A DNA stretch of 20,126 nucleotides from Rhodothermales bacterium (GCA_013003255.1 JABDJZ010000435.1:1-20126), one strand, 5' to 3'. Positions 7,322-14,787 are shown, counted from the first letter of the stretch. Notes: a model not told the origin generated them from the sequence alone. Numbers and translations: made by a program.

Positions 7322-7720
7322 TTACTCGGCTGCGACCGCGGCGGGTCGCACATCCCACAGCAACAGCTGCTCGATGTCGGCGAAGTCCTCCTCGCCCTCC
7401 TCATCGTAGAAGGCGTAGTCGCCGTTGCGCTCCTGCTGGATTCCCGTCAGCTGCTTCCACTTGGTGTTTTCCGTATCCATGAACTTAGCGGGATACGGAT
7501 TCTCAATGCGGTAGGACGGGTGGTAGTTGCGGTACGTCTTTGCCGCCTCGTAAATGGCCGCGCGACGCGCGCCTGGCATCGACACACTCTTTCCCACCAC
7601 CTTGAAGGGAGCGATCGTAATGGTGGCCTGGAAGTAACCGTCCTCCAATTCCACGTACTCCGGACGCATGACCTTGAACTCGTCAGGATGCGGGTAGGCG
7701 CTGCGTTCGTTGAATTCCAT
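7322..7720 (-). CDS. hypothetical acidic protein, 132 residues
   Basis: Not a family I recognise. The protein begins MEFNERSAYPHPDEFKVMRP, is rich in aromatic and charged residues, and has no signal peptide or membrane segment, so it is probably cytoplasmic. Residues 25-50 contain an alternating hydrophobic pattern (YFQATITIAPFKVVG) typical of beta strands. Residues 100-120 are strongly acidic (YAFYDEEGEEDFADIEQ). The tail is Ala-rich (AAVAAE). A single-copy gene is likely because the composition is protein-like and clearly different from the shadow frames. The upstream 516-bp region is shared with divergent nrdJ; the gene converges on the membrane-protein gene across 111 bp. A conserved protein restricted to relatives of this organism is the simplest reading. 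Confidence 0.75.
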   Translation of the reverse strand: MEFNERSAYPHPDEFKVMRPEYVELEDGYFQATITIAPFKVVGKSVSMPGARRAAIYEAAKTYRNYHPSYRIENPYPAKFMDTENTKWKQLTGIQQERNGDYAFYDEEGEEDFADIEQLLLWDVRPAAVAAE

Positions 7721-7842
7721 GGTGGGCGAAAAGGGTTGGTGCTACTGGGCCTTGCCAGCGTCTGATTTTTGTCGGCGCCATAGAACGATCAAAGTGCTAC
7801 AGGGTTCGGCGGGAGAACCGAATTGGTAGAGGTTCGCTTAGC

Positions 7843-7875
7843 GCCGTTATTGGGGAAGTGGTAATGCCGTTATTG
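7843..7875. repeat. direct repeat gccgttattg, 23-bp period
   Basis: The decamer gccgttattg occurs at 7843-7852 and 7866-7875; a nonamer gccgttatg recurs at 8123-8131. A spacing of 23 bp is about two helical turns, as in many operators, but a protein that would bind it cannot be named. Confidence 0.5.
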
Positions 7876-7883
7876 TCCCCAGG

Positions 7884-7897
7884 GGGGAATACTCCCC
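7884..7897. other. hairpin gggga-atac-tcccc
   Basis: A perfect 5-bp inverted repeat with a 4-nt loop, preceded by tgtcccc, which can pair alternatively with the same G run. It lies in the nrdJ leader. No U-tract follows, so termination is unlikely. Confidence 0.45.
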
Positions 7898-7904
7898 AAC
7901 GCCC

Positions 7905-7968
7905 GTCACAACAAGAATCGGCCGTCTACGACGGTGCCAGCGTCCGGGCAGGACAGTCACAGCAAGAA
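7905..7968. repeat. imperfect 13-bp direct repeat, 51-bp period
   Basis: gtcacaacaagaa (7905-7917) and gtcacagcaagaa (7956-7968) differ at one base. The hairpin ccgtc-tac-gacgg (7922-7934) lies between them. Possible regulator half-sites upstream of nrdJ; nothing more can be said. Confidence 0.4.
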
Positions 7969-7978
7969 ACCCCGCTAT

Positions 7979-8033
7979 CTTTCCACAAAACATGCCATTT
8001 CGGGTGTGGGCCCGGGTGAGAAGGTGTGGACAA
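7979..8033. promoter_or_regulatory. pair of inverted near-DnaA boxes upstream of nrdJ
   Basis: CTTTCCACA (7979-7987, plus strand) and TTGTCCACA (8033-8025, minus strand) each match the DnaA-box pattern TTWTNCACA at eight of nine positions and face each other. The first overlaps TATCTTTC (7976-7983), which matches the Bacteroidota -7 element TAnnTTTG except at its last base. In E. coli the ribonucleotide reductase operon nrdAB is controlled by DnaA, so the location is suggestive. Two imperfect boxes can also occur by chance. Confidence 0.25.
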
Positions 8034-8128
8034 AAACTGTTTGCGAAAGGGCATTTGAACCGCGAAGTTTAGATCCAGCCCAGCAGGCCCCTGTCAGATT
8101 TTCGGCTTCACGTTCCGGTATAGCCGTT

Positions 8129-8140
8129 ATGTAAGGAGGT
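8129..8140 (+). other. start-stop ATGTAA fused to perfect Shine-Dalgarno TAAGGAGGT
   Basis: ATG (8129-8131) is followed at once by TAA (8132-8134), which itself is part of TAAGGAGGT (8132-8140), complementary to the 3' end of 16S rRNA. No start codon follows within normal spacing; the next ATG is at 8199 in another frame, and nrdJ starts at 8237. It may be a decoy ribosome site or a chance match. Confidence 0.3.
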
Positions 8141-8236
8141 CCCCCCACCGCGGCCTCGGGCGCCCACCCTTTCCAGTTCACTCCCCCCGCCCGCGTCGAT
8201 GCCCCCCTGGCCCCGCGGGCTTATTGTCGGATTTCT

Positions 8237-11200
8237 ATGCCGGAAGCACAGGACGCGCAACTCTTTCAGCCTGAAGGCCAAGGGGCCTCGAACGGTCAGT
8301 CAAACCCCGTCTCGCAGGGGCTCGCCATTGAGCGGGTTTTTTCTCAGGAAGGGGAAGATCCCTTTGACTCTGTCCGGTGGGAACGCCGGGATGCCGCCAT
8401 TCGCAACCAGCATGGCGAGGCCATTTTTGAGCAGAAGGACGTTGAGTTTCCTGTGACCTGGAGCCAGCTGGCCACCAATGTGGTCTCCAGCAAGTACTTC
8501 TACGGGGACGTAGCCCACAATGGCGTGGATCCGGCAGAGAACGGCCGAGAGTCCTCGCTTCGCCAACTCATCCACCGTGTCACCCGGACCATCTCCGACT
8601 GGGGCACCGAGCAGGGTTATTTTGCGTCCAAGGAGGACGGCGAGCGGTTCTATGATGACCTGACGTGGCTTTGCGTCAACCAGTACGGCGCGTTCAACTC
8701 CCCGGTCTGGTTCAACGTCGGTCTCAACCACCAGTACGGTGTCCGGGACACAGGTGGAAAATCCCTCTACGGTTGGGATCCCAAGTCTGGACGCGTCAAG
8801 GCCGTGGACCCCTACGAGCGTCCCCAGGCGTCGGCCTGCTTCATCATCTCGGTCGAAGACTCCATTGACGACATCTGGCAGCTGATGTCCGAGAGCGCCA
8901 GACTCTTCAAGTTCGGTTCCGGCGTCGGCGCCGACTGGTCAAAACTGCGCTCCTCCCACGAGACGCTTTCCGGTGGCGGCATCCCCTCCGGTCCCGTGTC
9001 CTTCATGAAGGTCCAGGACGCTACGGGCGGTACCATCAAGTCCGGCGGCAAGACCCGCCGCGCGGCCATCATGCAGACCCTCAAGGTCTGGCATCCTGAC
9101 GTACTTGAGTTCGTCAATGCCAAGCAGGAGGAGGAAAAGAAAGCGTGGGCCCTGATTGAAGAAGGCTACGATGGGTCCTTCAATGGCCCGGCCTACGGCT
9201 CAGTGGCATTCCAGAATGTGAACCAGTCGGTTCGCGTAAATGATGCCTTCATGGAGGCCGCCCGCGACGGGAAGGCATTCTCGCTCACGGCGGTTACCAA
9301 CGGCGAGGCTGTGGAATCCGTTGATGCCGCGGAACTGCTGGGCAAGATGTCCGAAGGCACCCACATTTGTGGGGATCCGGGGATGCAGTACGAGGACACC
9401 ATCCAGCGCTGGCACACCTGCAAGAACTCCGGACCCATCAACTCGAGCAATCCATGCTCCGAGTACATGTTCTTGGATGACTCGGCCTGCAACCTGGCGA
9501 GTTTGAACCTGCGCAAGTTCCAGAAGGAAGACGGCACGGTAGACGTAGAACGGTTCCGCGCAGCAAGCCGGATCTACATCACGGCCATGGAGATCCTGGT
9601 GGACAACGCCGGCTATCCCTCGGCCCGCATCGCCAAGAACAGCCACGCCTACCGGCCGCTCGGTCTCGGTTTCGCCAACCTCGGCGCGCTGCTGATGTCG
9701 ATGGGCCTCCCCTACGACTCGGACGCCGGTCGTGCCGTCGCCGGTGCGCTTATGGCCATCGAGCACTCCGAGGCCTTCGCGCGAAGCGCCGAGATCGCCG
9801 GCATTGATGCCATCGGACCATTCGACGGATACAAGAAGAATCGCGAGCCCTTCCTGGAGGTCATGCGCATGCACCGGGACGCGGTCTCGGAGATCGACGC
9901 CTCCTGCCCGATCTACCTGCTGAATGCGGCACACGAGTCCGCAGAGCGCATGCTTGCTCTCGGTGAGAAGTATGGTTTCCGGAACTCACAGGCCACCGTG
10001 CTCGCGCCTACAGGGACCATCGCCTTCATGATGGACTGTGATACCACAGGCATCGAGCCGGACATCGCTCTGGTCAAGTACAAGCTCCTGGCGGGCAAGG
10101 GCGATGGCATGCTCAAGATTGTCAACCGCACGGTGCCGCTGGCGCTCCGCGAGCTGGGCTATACGGCAGAGGAGATTGATGCCATCATGGCGTTCGTGGA
10201 GGAAAACGACACCATTGAGGGTGCTCCTCACGTCAAGCAGGCGCACCTGCCGGTGTTTGACTGCGCGTTCAAACCGTTCAAGGGCACGCGTTCCATTCAC
10301 CACATCGGCCACATCAAAATGATGGCCGCGTGCCAGCCGTTCATCTCGGGTGCCATCTCGAAGACGGTCAACATGCCGGAAGAGATCACGGTGGAGGAGA
10401 TCGCCGAAGCGTACAGGCTGGGCTGGGAGCTTGGTCTGAAGGCCGTGGCCATCTACCGCGAGAACTCCAAACGCAGCCAGCCGCTGTCCACCTCAGAAGG
10501 AGGCAACACCCAGGGCGCCACCGAGGCCGTCGAGGCCACCGGCGATGGTATGCTGACGGCCGAGCCTCAGATCATCGAACGTGTCGTGGAGCGGGTGGTG
10601 CATACAGCCGAGCGCCGACGCCTGCCTGATGAGCGCCCGTCGATAACCCACAAGTTCTCCATCGCGGGACATGAAGGGTATCTCCACGTGGGTCAGTACC
10701 CGGACACGCGGATGCCGGGTGAGATCTTCATCACGATGGCCAAACAGGGATCAACGATCTCGGGCCTGATGGACGCCTTCGCCACCTCCATTTCACTGGC
10801 ACTGCAGTACGGCGTGCCGCTGGAGGACATGTGCAGGAAGTTCAGCCACATGCGCTTCGAGCCGTCCGGTTTCACCAACAACCGGCAGATCCCGATCGCC
10901 AAGTCCATCATGGACTACATCTTCCGGTACCTGGAGCACAAATTCCTGAATCCGGAAGCGCCTCTGGTCAAGGTGGCGGACCCCGTCGCTACGGAAGTGG
11001 ATCACTCCGGCCCAGCCGCAGATACTGAGCAGGCGGACATGTTTCCGGCCGCGGCTCCCCCGACCGGCGGCACGGTGGATGCTTTTCTCGAAGGAGGCGC
11101 AGCGGTAGCAACCGCCCCTGCTGTGGCTACTTCATCAGGATTCCAGAACCAGGAGGATGCACCTCCCTGTTCTAACTGTGGATCAATCACGGTCCGCGCA

Positions 11201-11251
11201 GGCTCTTGCTACTCGTGTCCCAACTGCGGTAACACGAGCGGCTGCGGCTAG
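8237..11251 (+). CDS. nrdJ: adenosylcobalamin-dependent (class II) ribonucleotide reductase
   Basis: A 1004-residue enzyme that reduces ribonucleotides to deoxyribonucleotides with a radical made from coenzyme B12; it needs no oxygen and no NrdB partner. The active-site loop NPCSE gives Asn405, radical Cys407 and Glu409. The substrate-reducing disulfide pair is Cys201 (SACFIISVEDS) and Cys418 (DSACNLASLNL), the same 11-residue spacing from the radical Cys as in known class II enzymes. Also present are FGSGVGADWSKLRS, GGKTRRAA and LAPTGTIAFMMDCDTTGIEPD. A linker at about 750-800 leads to a TSCPD-type domain starting near ITHKFSIAGHEGYLHVG (about 801). The C-terminus is a Cys cluster (978, 981, 991, 994, 997, 1003) that probably passes electrons from thioredoxin. 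No intein is seen. ATG at 8237 lacks a Shine-Dalgarno; no alternative in-frame start is visible. Confidence 0.98.
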   Translation: MPEAQDAQLFQPEGQGASNGQSNPVSQGLAIERVFSQEGEDPFDSVRWERRDAAIRNQHGEAIFEQKDVEFPVTWSQLATNVVSSKYFYGDVAHNGVDPAENGRESSLRQLIHRVTRTISDWGTEQGYFASKEDGERFYDDLTWLCVNQYGAFNSPVWFNVGLNHQYGVRDTGGKSLYGWDPKSGRVKAVDPYERPQASACFIISVEDSIDDIWQLMSESARLFKFGSGVGADWSKLRSSHETLSGGGIPSGPVSFMKVQDATGGTIKSGGKTRRAAIMQTLKVWHPDVLEFVNAKQEEEKKAWALIEEGYDGSFNGPAYGSVAFQNVNQSVRVNDAFMEAARDGKAFSLTAVTNGEAVESVDAAELLGKMSEGTHICGDPGMQYEDTIQRWHTCKNSGPINSSNPCSEYMFLDDSACNLASLNLRKFQKEDGTVDVERFRAASRIYITAMEILVDNAGYPSARIAKNSHAYRPLGLGFANLGALLMSMGLPYDSDAGRAVAGALMAIEHSEAFARSAEIAGIDAIGPFDGYKKNREPFLEVMRMHRDAVSEIDASCPIYLLNAAHESAERMLALGEKYGFRNSQATVLAPTGTIAFMMDCDTTGIEPDIALVKYKLLAGKGDGMLKIVNRTVPLALRELGYTAEEIDAIMAFVEENDTIEGAPHVKQAHLPVFDCAFKPFKGTRSIHHIGHIKMMAACQPFISGAISKTVNMPEEITVEEIAEAYRLGWELGLKAVAIYRENSKRSQPLSTSEGGNTQGATEAVEATGDGMLTAEPQIIERVVERVVHTAERRRLPDERPSITHKFSIAGHEGYLHVGQYPDTRMPGEIFITMAKQGSTISGLMDAFATSISLALQYGVPLEDMCRKFSHMRFEPSGFTNNRQIPIAKSIMDYIFRYLEHKFLNPEAPLVKVADPVATEVDHSGPAADTEQADMFPAAAPPTGGTVDAFLEGGAAVATAPAVATSSGFQNQEDAPPCSNCGSITVRAGSCYSCPNCGNTSGCG

Positions 11252-11307
11252 ACCGCAAACGAGCACCTCAGGGTACCTGCTTCTGTCGGGTGCCCGCTTC
11301 ACGGGGC

Positions 11308-11348
11308 GCGCCCGATCCTTGGTGGGAGGATCGGGCGCCTTTGTTTTT
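11308..11348 (+). terminator. Rho-independent terminator of nrdJ
   Basis: A perfect 12-bp inverted repeat, gcgcccgatcct (11308-11319) and aggatcgggcgc (11327-11338), encloses a 7-nt loop and is followed by ctttgttttt. It begins 57 nt after the nrdJ stop codon and isolates nrdJ from the gene at 11448. Confidence 0.95.
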
Positions 11349-11447
11349 GCCCTTCGCGTCGCGCAATAGCAGCACCTTTGGATGCGTTCTCAAGGGAAAC
11401 ATCCGACGGGCTTCCGGTAGAATGCCCTTTGAACAGCGATACGGGTG

Positions 11448-12380
11448 ATGGGTACTCTCTGGCGGGAATACGGTGTGATTGCAGTCCTTCTGACTGTCTC
11501 GATCGGTGGGTACCTGTACCTGTCCCAATCAGAAGAGGACCTCATTGGCACCGCCCTGCAATCGGTTTCAAATCATCTCCTGGCGCTGGTGCCGGAGCAA
11601 GGAGAAAAAGACGAGGCCTTTGCTACCATCAGCCTGATGGAGGATAGACTGGCCTCCGGAGAGGTCCGGCCGGAACAGATGGAGCGCCTGGCTGCCAGCA
11701 TCATGAACCTCCGTAGCAGTGGCACCACGCTTGATGCCGGAGAAGTTGACATGCTGGTCAAGATGGCCCTGGAGGACCCCGAAGTCCTGCCCTCGCCCGA
11801 ATCGTCGGAGCGACCGCCTCCGCCTCCTCCGCATTCACGCGCAGAGATGGTGGAGGCTGCAGGCAGAGTTGAGGCCATGTTTGGACTCTGGCAGGATGTG
11901 GATCGTCGAACGCGCGAAGGAGAGGCGCCTCTGCCTCCGGACGCGCCACCCATCCGCTTCTACGCGGACAACGGGCTCAAAGTGGTCGTGGATGAGCGAC
12001 TTCGCGCCGAGTTGGAGAGGGCAGGCCCGGGCGAGCGGAACCGCATGGTTGCCTGGCAGGCTCGACTGGCTGAGTCCGTAGGTGCCGAAAGCGAACGCAT
12101 CGAGGGCGAGACGGCCAAATTGGTGCAGTTCTTCGAGTCGCGGCGCGACAGCCTGGACGCAGAGACCTCCCGGCAGATAGACCGGCTGACCATGCTCAAC
12201 AAGCTCAGATCCCGCGGTGTTGTCCTGCCGGCCCGCGCGGAATCCCTCATGGTCAGGGAAGAGCGGGCGTTCTTTCGGCGGTACGGTGGCGTGACTGCAT
12301 CGGAGACAGCCGGCGCTGGCGCGTCGAGCAGCGCCGGGGCCAGCGCTGCTGCTTCGGCCGTGGTGGGAGCCTCGAACTAA
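11448..12380 (+). CDS. membrane-anchored coiled-coil-like protein, unknown function
   Basis: A 310-residue protein not assigned to a family. One hydrophobic N-terminal segment (about residues 9-26, YGVIAVLLTVSIGGYLYL) looks like an uncleaved anchor. The rest is charged and largely helical: residues 45-115 are Glu/Leu-rich, a proline tract (PPPPPP) follows near 124, and residues 190-275 are rich in Glu, Arg and Ala with coiled-coil-like spacing. The last 30 residues are Ala/Ser/Gly low complexity ending VVGASN. ATG at 11448 is chosen; GTG immediately before it (11445) is also possible. It stands alone, after the nrdJ terminator and 31 bp from the end of the convergent glutamate dehydrogenase gene. 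Possible roles include envelope spacer or scaffold; none is supported by a motif. Confidence 0.75.
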   Translation: MGTLWREYGVIAVLLTVSIGGYLYLSQSEEDLIGTALQSVSNHLLALVPEQGEKDEAFATISLMEDRLASGEVRPEQMERLAASIMNLRSSGTTLDAGEVDMLVKMALEDPEVLPSPESSERPPPPPPHSRAEMVEAAGRVEAMFGLWQDVDRRTREGEAPLPPDAPPIRFYADNGLKVVVDERLRAELERAGPGERNRMVAWQARLAESVGAESERIEGETAKLVQFFESRRDSLDAETSRQIDRLTMLNKLRSRGVVLPARAESLMVREERAFFRRYGGVTASETAGAGASSSAGASAAASAVVGASN

Positions 12381-12411
12381 CGGATCCCGCCATCCACACC
12401 GTGACAGCCTC

Positions 12412-13845
12412 TTACGGGAAGATTCCCATTTCCTTGTAGGCCACGGCCACCTTGTTGATGGCTACGATGAACGCCGCAGTCCGGAGGTCCGTCTTTTCCT
12501 TGCGAGCGGCCTCGGCTATCTGGTGATAGGCCGCGCTCATCGTTTCCTCCAGGCCGCTGTTGACAAGGTCCACCTCGTCACCGCCGGCAATTGCCTCCTG
12601 GATCAGGGTCTCGTCCAGCTTCACACCGGTGCCCTTCTCGATGGCTCTCAAGACCTTCTCGCTGCTCGACTGCGAAAACCGCTTGTTCATCCTGCCGAAT
12701 CGAACGTGCGACAGGTTGCGCAGCCACTCGAAATAGCTGACCGTCACGCCACCGGCATTCAGGTAGACGTCCGGGAGAATCATGCAGCCCTTTTCCAGCA
12801 GGATGGCGTCCGCATCCGCGGTGACCGGTCCGTTGGCGCCTTCACCGATCATGCGGGCCTGGATGCGACTCGCGTTCCTGGTTGTGATCACAGCCTCGAG
12901 GGCCGCCGGCACCAGGATGTGACAGGGCAGCTCCAGCGCCTCGACGGAGTTCTCAATGTTCGTCGCCCCGGGGTAGTTCAGAATTGAACCGGTCTCTTTT
13001 CGGTGCCGGACCACGTCCTTGACATCCAGCCCATCCGGGTTGTGAATGGCGCCCTCATACTCGGCCAGCCCAACGATGGTGGCACCGCCCTCCTGCAGAT
13101 ACAGGGCAGCGTGATAGCCCACGTTTCCAAGGCCCTGTACCACCACGGTCTTGTCTTTCAGACCGACATTCCAACCCAACTCATCCATGGCCGCCTTGTC
13201 CTGGCAGGCCTCGCGGATCCCGAAGAACACGCCGCGGCCGGTGGCCTCCGTACGCCCGTGTATGCCGCCCTGACCGAGCGGCTTTCCGGTGACGCACGCC
13301 AGCGCGTCCAGCGGCTGATCCGTGAACTGGTTGTAGGTATCCAGAATCCAGGCCATCTCCTTGGCCCCGGTACCATAGTCGGGAGCGGGCACATCGACGC
13401 CCGGACCGATCAGGTTCTTCTTCATCAACTCGAAGGTCAGGCGCCGGGTGATGCGCTCGATCTCGGTTTGTGAGTAATCCCTCCGATCAATCTTGACCCC
13501 GCCCTTGGCCCCGCCGAACGGTACATCGACAATGGCGCATTTGAAGGTCATCAGGGTAGCCAGCGCTACCACTTCGTCTTCATTCACATTCGGCGCAAAC
13601 CGGATTCCGCCCTTCACCGGCAGTTTGTGATGGCTGTGCTCTGCGCGCCAGGCCTTGACCACGCCAATGGACCCGTCATCGCGCTTCAGCGGGAATTCCA
13701 TGGCGTAAACCGAATTGCAGATCCTGATCTGGTCAATGATCCCATCGGTGTGTTTTGTATGGGCCGCGGCCTTCTCATACATCCGGTAGACCTGGTCCAG
13801 AAAGCTGACGTGCGACATGGGAGCAATGGCTGAATGGTTGTCCAT
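12412..13845 (-). CDS. gdhA: glutamate dehydrogenase (Glu/Leu/Phe/Val family)
   Basis: A 477-residue enzyme that interconverts glutamate with 2-oxoglutarate and ammonia. Numbering from the chosen start, HHKLPVKGGIRFAP carries substrate-binding Lys74 and Lys78, TFKCAIVDVPFGGAKGG carries Lys102 and the catalytic Lys114, and VDVPAPDYGTG carries the conserved Asp156. The Rossmann motif QGLGNVG spans about 237-243. An acidic residue after the second strand (AEYEG) favours NAD over NADP, but this is a weak rule. The open frame reaches 13980, but the first 45 residues are basic, unlike the family, and overlap aroE. The family-like sequence begins around MSHVSFLDQVYRMYEKAAAH. ATG at 13845 is used; ATG at 13818 (MSHVSF) is about as likely. 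It is divergent from aroE and convergent with the 11448 gene. Confidence 0.95.
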   Translation of the reverse strand: MDNHSAIAPMSHVSFLDQVYRMYEKAAAHTKHTDGIIDQIRICNSVYAMEFPLKRDDGSIGVVKAWRAEHSHHKLPVKGGIRFAPNVNEDEVVALATLMTFKCAIVDVPFGGAKGGVKIDRRDYSQTEIERITRRLTFELMKKNLIGPGVDVPAPDYGTGAKEMAWILDTYNQFTDQPLDALACVTGKPLGQGGIHGRTEATGRGVFFGIREACQDKAAMDELGWNVGLKDKTVVVQGLGNVGYHAALYLQEGGATIVGLAEYEGAIHNPDGLDVKDVVRHRKETGSILNYPGATNIENSVEALELPCHILVPAALEAVITTRNASRIQARMIGEGANGPVTADADAILLEKGCMILPDVYLNAGGVTVSYFEWLRNLSHVRFGRMNKRFSQSSSEKVLRAIEKGTGVKLDETLIQEAIAGGDEVDLVNSGLEETMSAAYHQIAEAARKEKTDLRTAAFIVAINKVAVAYKEMGIFP

Positions 13846-13901
13846 TGACGGTAAGACCCGCATCGGGCCCCTCGCAACAGGTGACCGCATCCGGCGGCGT
13901 T

Positions 13902-13909
13902 TATCTTTG
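13902..13909 (+). promoter_or_regulatory. candidate Bacteroidota -7 element before aroE
   Basis: TATCTTTG matches TAnnTTTG exactly and ends 3 nt before the aroE start, which would make the aroE mRNA leaderless or nearly so. I see no matching TTTG -33 element 19-25 nt upstream, so this could be chance. Confidence 0.3.
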
Positions 13910-13912
13910 ACC

Positions 13913-14782
13913 ATGCAGGAAAGGCACTTCAGGCTCGGACTCATTGGGCACCCGGTGGAGCACTCCATCTCCCCGGTCATTCACGGGACCGCACTCGGGG
14001 AACTGGGCTTGTCCGGGACCTACGCGGCTTTGGATGTGCACCCCGGTAATCTGCGCGCCTGGATCGGCGCCATGTCACGGGCAGGATATCGGGGCGTGAA
14101 CGTGACCCTCCCACACAAACAGGCCGTCCTTCCGCTGATGGACTCGCTGTCCCCTGGCGCAAGGGCGATCGGCGCGGTGAATACCATCACCGTGCAGGGA
14201 GAGGGTTTGCACGGAGACAACACGGACCACGTCGGGTTCTTGAACCCCCTTCTGGCCGCCCTTCCCAGCGAAATCCGCAGCGCCGCCCCTCACACCGAGA
14301 TCCGCAGCGCCGCACTGCTCGGTGCAGGCGGCTCGGCTCGCAGCGTGGTATTTGCGCTGAAGCAACTCCCGGCTCTGAAGAGCCTCCGCATCTTCGCACG
14401 CTCCCCGGAAAGAGCCCAGGCTGCCATTGACACGCTGCTTGACGGATCGTTAGATGTCAGCTTCGAGGCGTGGGACCGAAGACTGGAGGTTGTCCAAGAG
14501 ACCGACCTTATCGTCAACAGCACGCCGATCGGCATGTGGCCGAATACATCCCTATCCCCCCTCTCCGGCGGCTCGTTCCGTCCCGGCCAGATGGTGTATG
14601 ACCTGATTTACAACCCCAGACCGACGCGGCTCCTGCAGGAAGCTGCCGCAGCTGGAGCGGTTTGCGTGGACGGTCTTCCCATGCTCGTTGGGCAGGCCGC
14701 CGCGGCCTTCGAGATCTGGACGGGCGCAGCAATGCCCCTGGAGGCCGTCACCCGGGCTGCTGAGCGAGCCCTATCCCTCTGA
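13913..14782 (+). CDS. aroE: shikimate 5-dehydrogenase
   Basis: A 289-residue enzyme of the aromatic amino acid pathway that reduces 3-dehydroshikimate to shikimate with NADPH. It begins MQERHFRLGLIGHPVEHSISP, the usual AroE start, with Ser18 and Ser20 in the substrate site. NVTLPHK gives catalytic Lys69, GAVNT (87-91) is intact, and GDNTD gives catalytic Asp105. The NADP-binding loop is LLGAGGSARSVVFAL (about 135-149), then FARSPERA in the place of the usual NRTxxRA. ATG at 13913 is preferred over an earlier in-frame ATG at 13817, which would run into the divergent gdh gene. A 27-bp near-duplication at 14270-14313 inserts a second EIRSAA (residues 120-125 and 129-134) before the NADP-binding loop. 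The Rieske gene follows after 5 nt. Confidence 0.96.
   Translation: MQERHFRLGLIGHPVEHSISPVIHGTALGELGLSGTYAALDVHPGNLRAWIGAMSRAGYRGVNVTLPHKQAVLPLMDSLSPGARAIGAVNTITVQGEGLHGDNTDHVGFLNPLLAALPSEIRSAAPHTEIRSAALLGAGGSARSVVFALKQLPALKSLRIFARSPERAQAAIDTLLDGSLDVSFEAWDRRLEVVQETDLIVNSTPIGMWPNTSLSPLSGGSFRPGQMVYDLIYNPRPTRLLQEAAAAGAVCVDGLPMLVGQAAAAFEIWTGAAMPLEAVTRAAERALSL
14270..14313 (+). repeat. 27-bp near-tandem duplication inside aroE
   Basis: gaaatccgcagcgccgc (14270-14286) and gagatccgcagcgccgc (14297-14313) differ at one base and are 27 bp apart, in frame, encoding EIRSAA twice. It sits in the linker between the substrate and NADP domains, where extra residues are likely tolerated. Confidence 0.85.
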
Positions 14783-14787
14783 CTTCG

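Larger units (their letters stand above)
7721..8236. other. long non-coding leader between divergent 7322-7720 gene and nrdJ
   Basis: These 516 bp contain no convincing coding frame. They hold promoters for two divergent genes and many small structures: inverted repeat ggttc/gaacc (7803-7819), direct repeat gccgttattg twice, hairpin gggga-atac-tcccc (7884-7897), hairpin ccgtc-tac-gacgg (7922-7934), a 13-bp near-repeat, two near-DnaA boxes, a start-stop ATGTAA next to a perfect Shine-Dalgarno, and a C-rich stretch (8141-8215) just before the gene. I could not fit a cobalamin riboswitch or NrdR boxes to it. Confidence 0.7.

Noticed and set aside
7934..8134. Short plus-strand frame in the nrdJ leader (66 residues) and its 68-residue minus-strand counterpart
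   Set aside because: No protein-like pattern, no ribosome site at the start, and the region is full of repeats; probably non-coding.
7721..8236. Cobalamin riboswitch upstream of B12-dependent nrdJ
   Set aside because: I looked for the B12 box, the GGGAA/GGTG core and the CCCGCNACTGT segment on the plus strand and found no credible match. This fits with NrdJ being a B12 user rather than a B12 synthesis or transport gene.
7721..8236. NrdR boxes or an origin of replication
   Set aside because: No ACACWATATATWGTGT-like palindromic pair was seen. Only two imperfect DnaA boxes and no AT-rich unwinding region are present, so an origin is not supported.
8237..11251. Intein or frameshift in nrdJ
   Set aside because: All catalytic motifs occur in order in one uninterrupted frame at normal spacing.
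13846..13980. 45-residue N-terminal extension of glutamate dehydrogenase
   Set aside because: The extension is Cys/Arg/Met-rich, unlike the family, and would overlap the start of divergent aroE.
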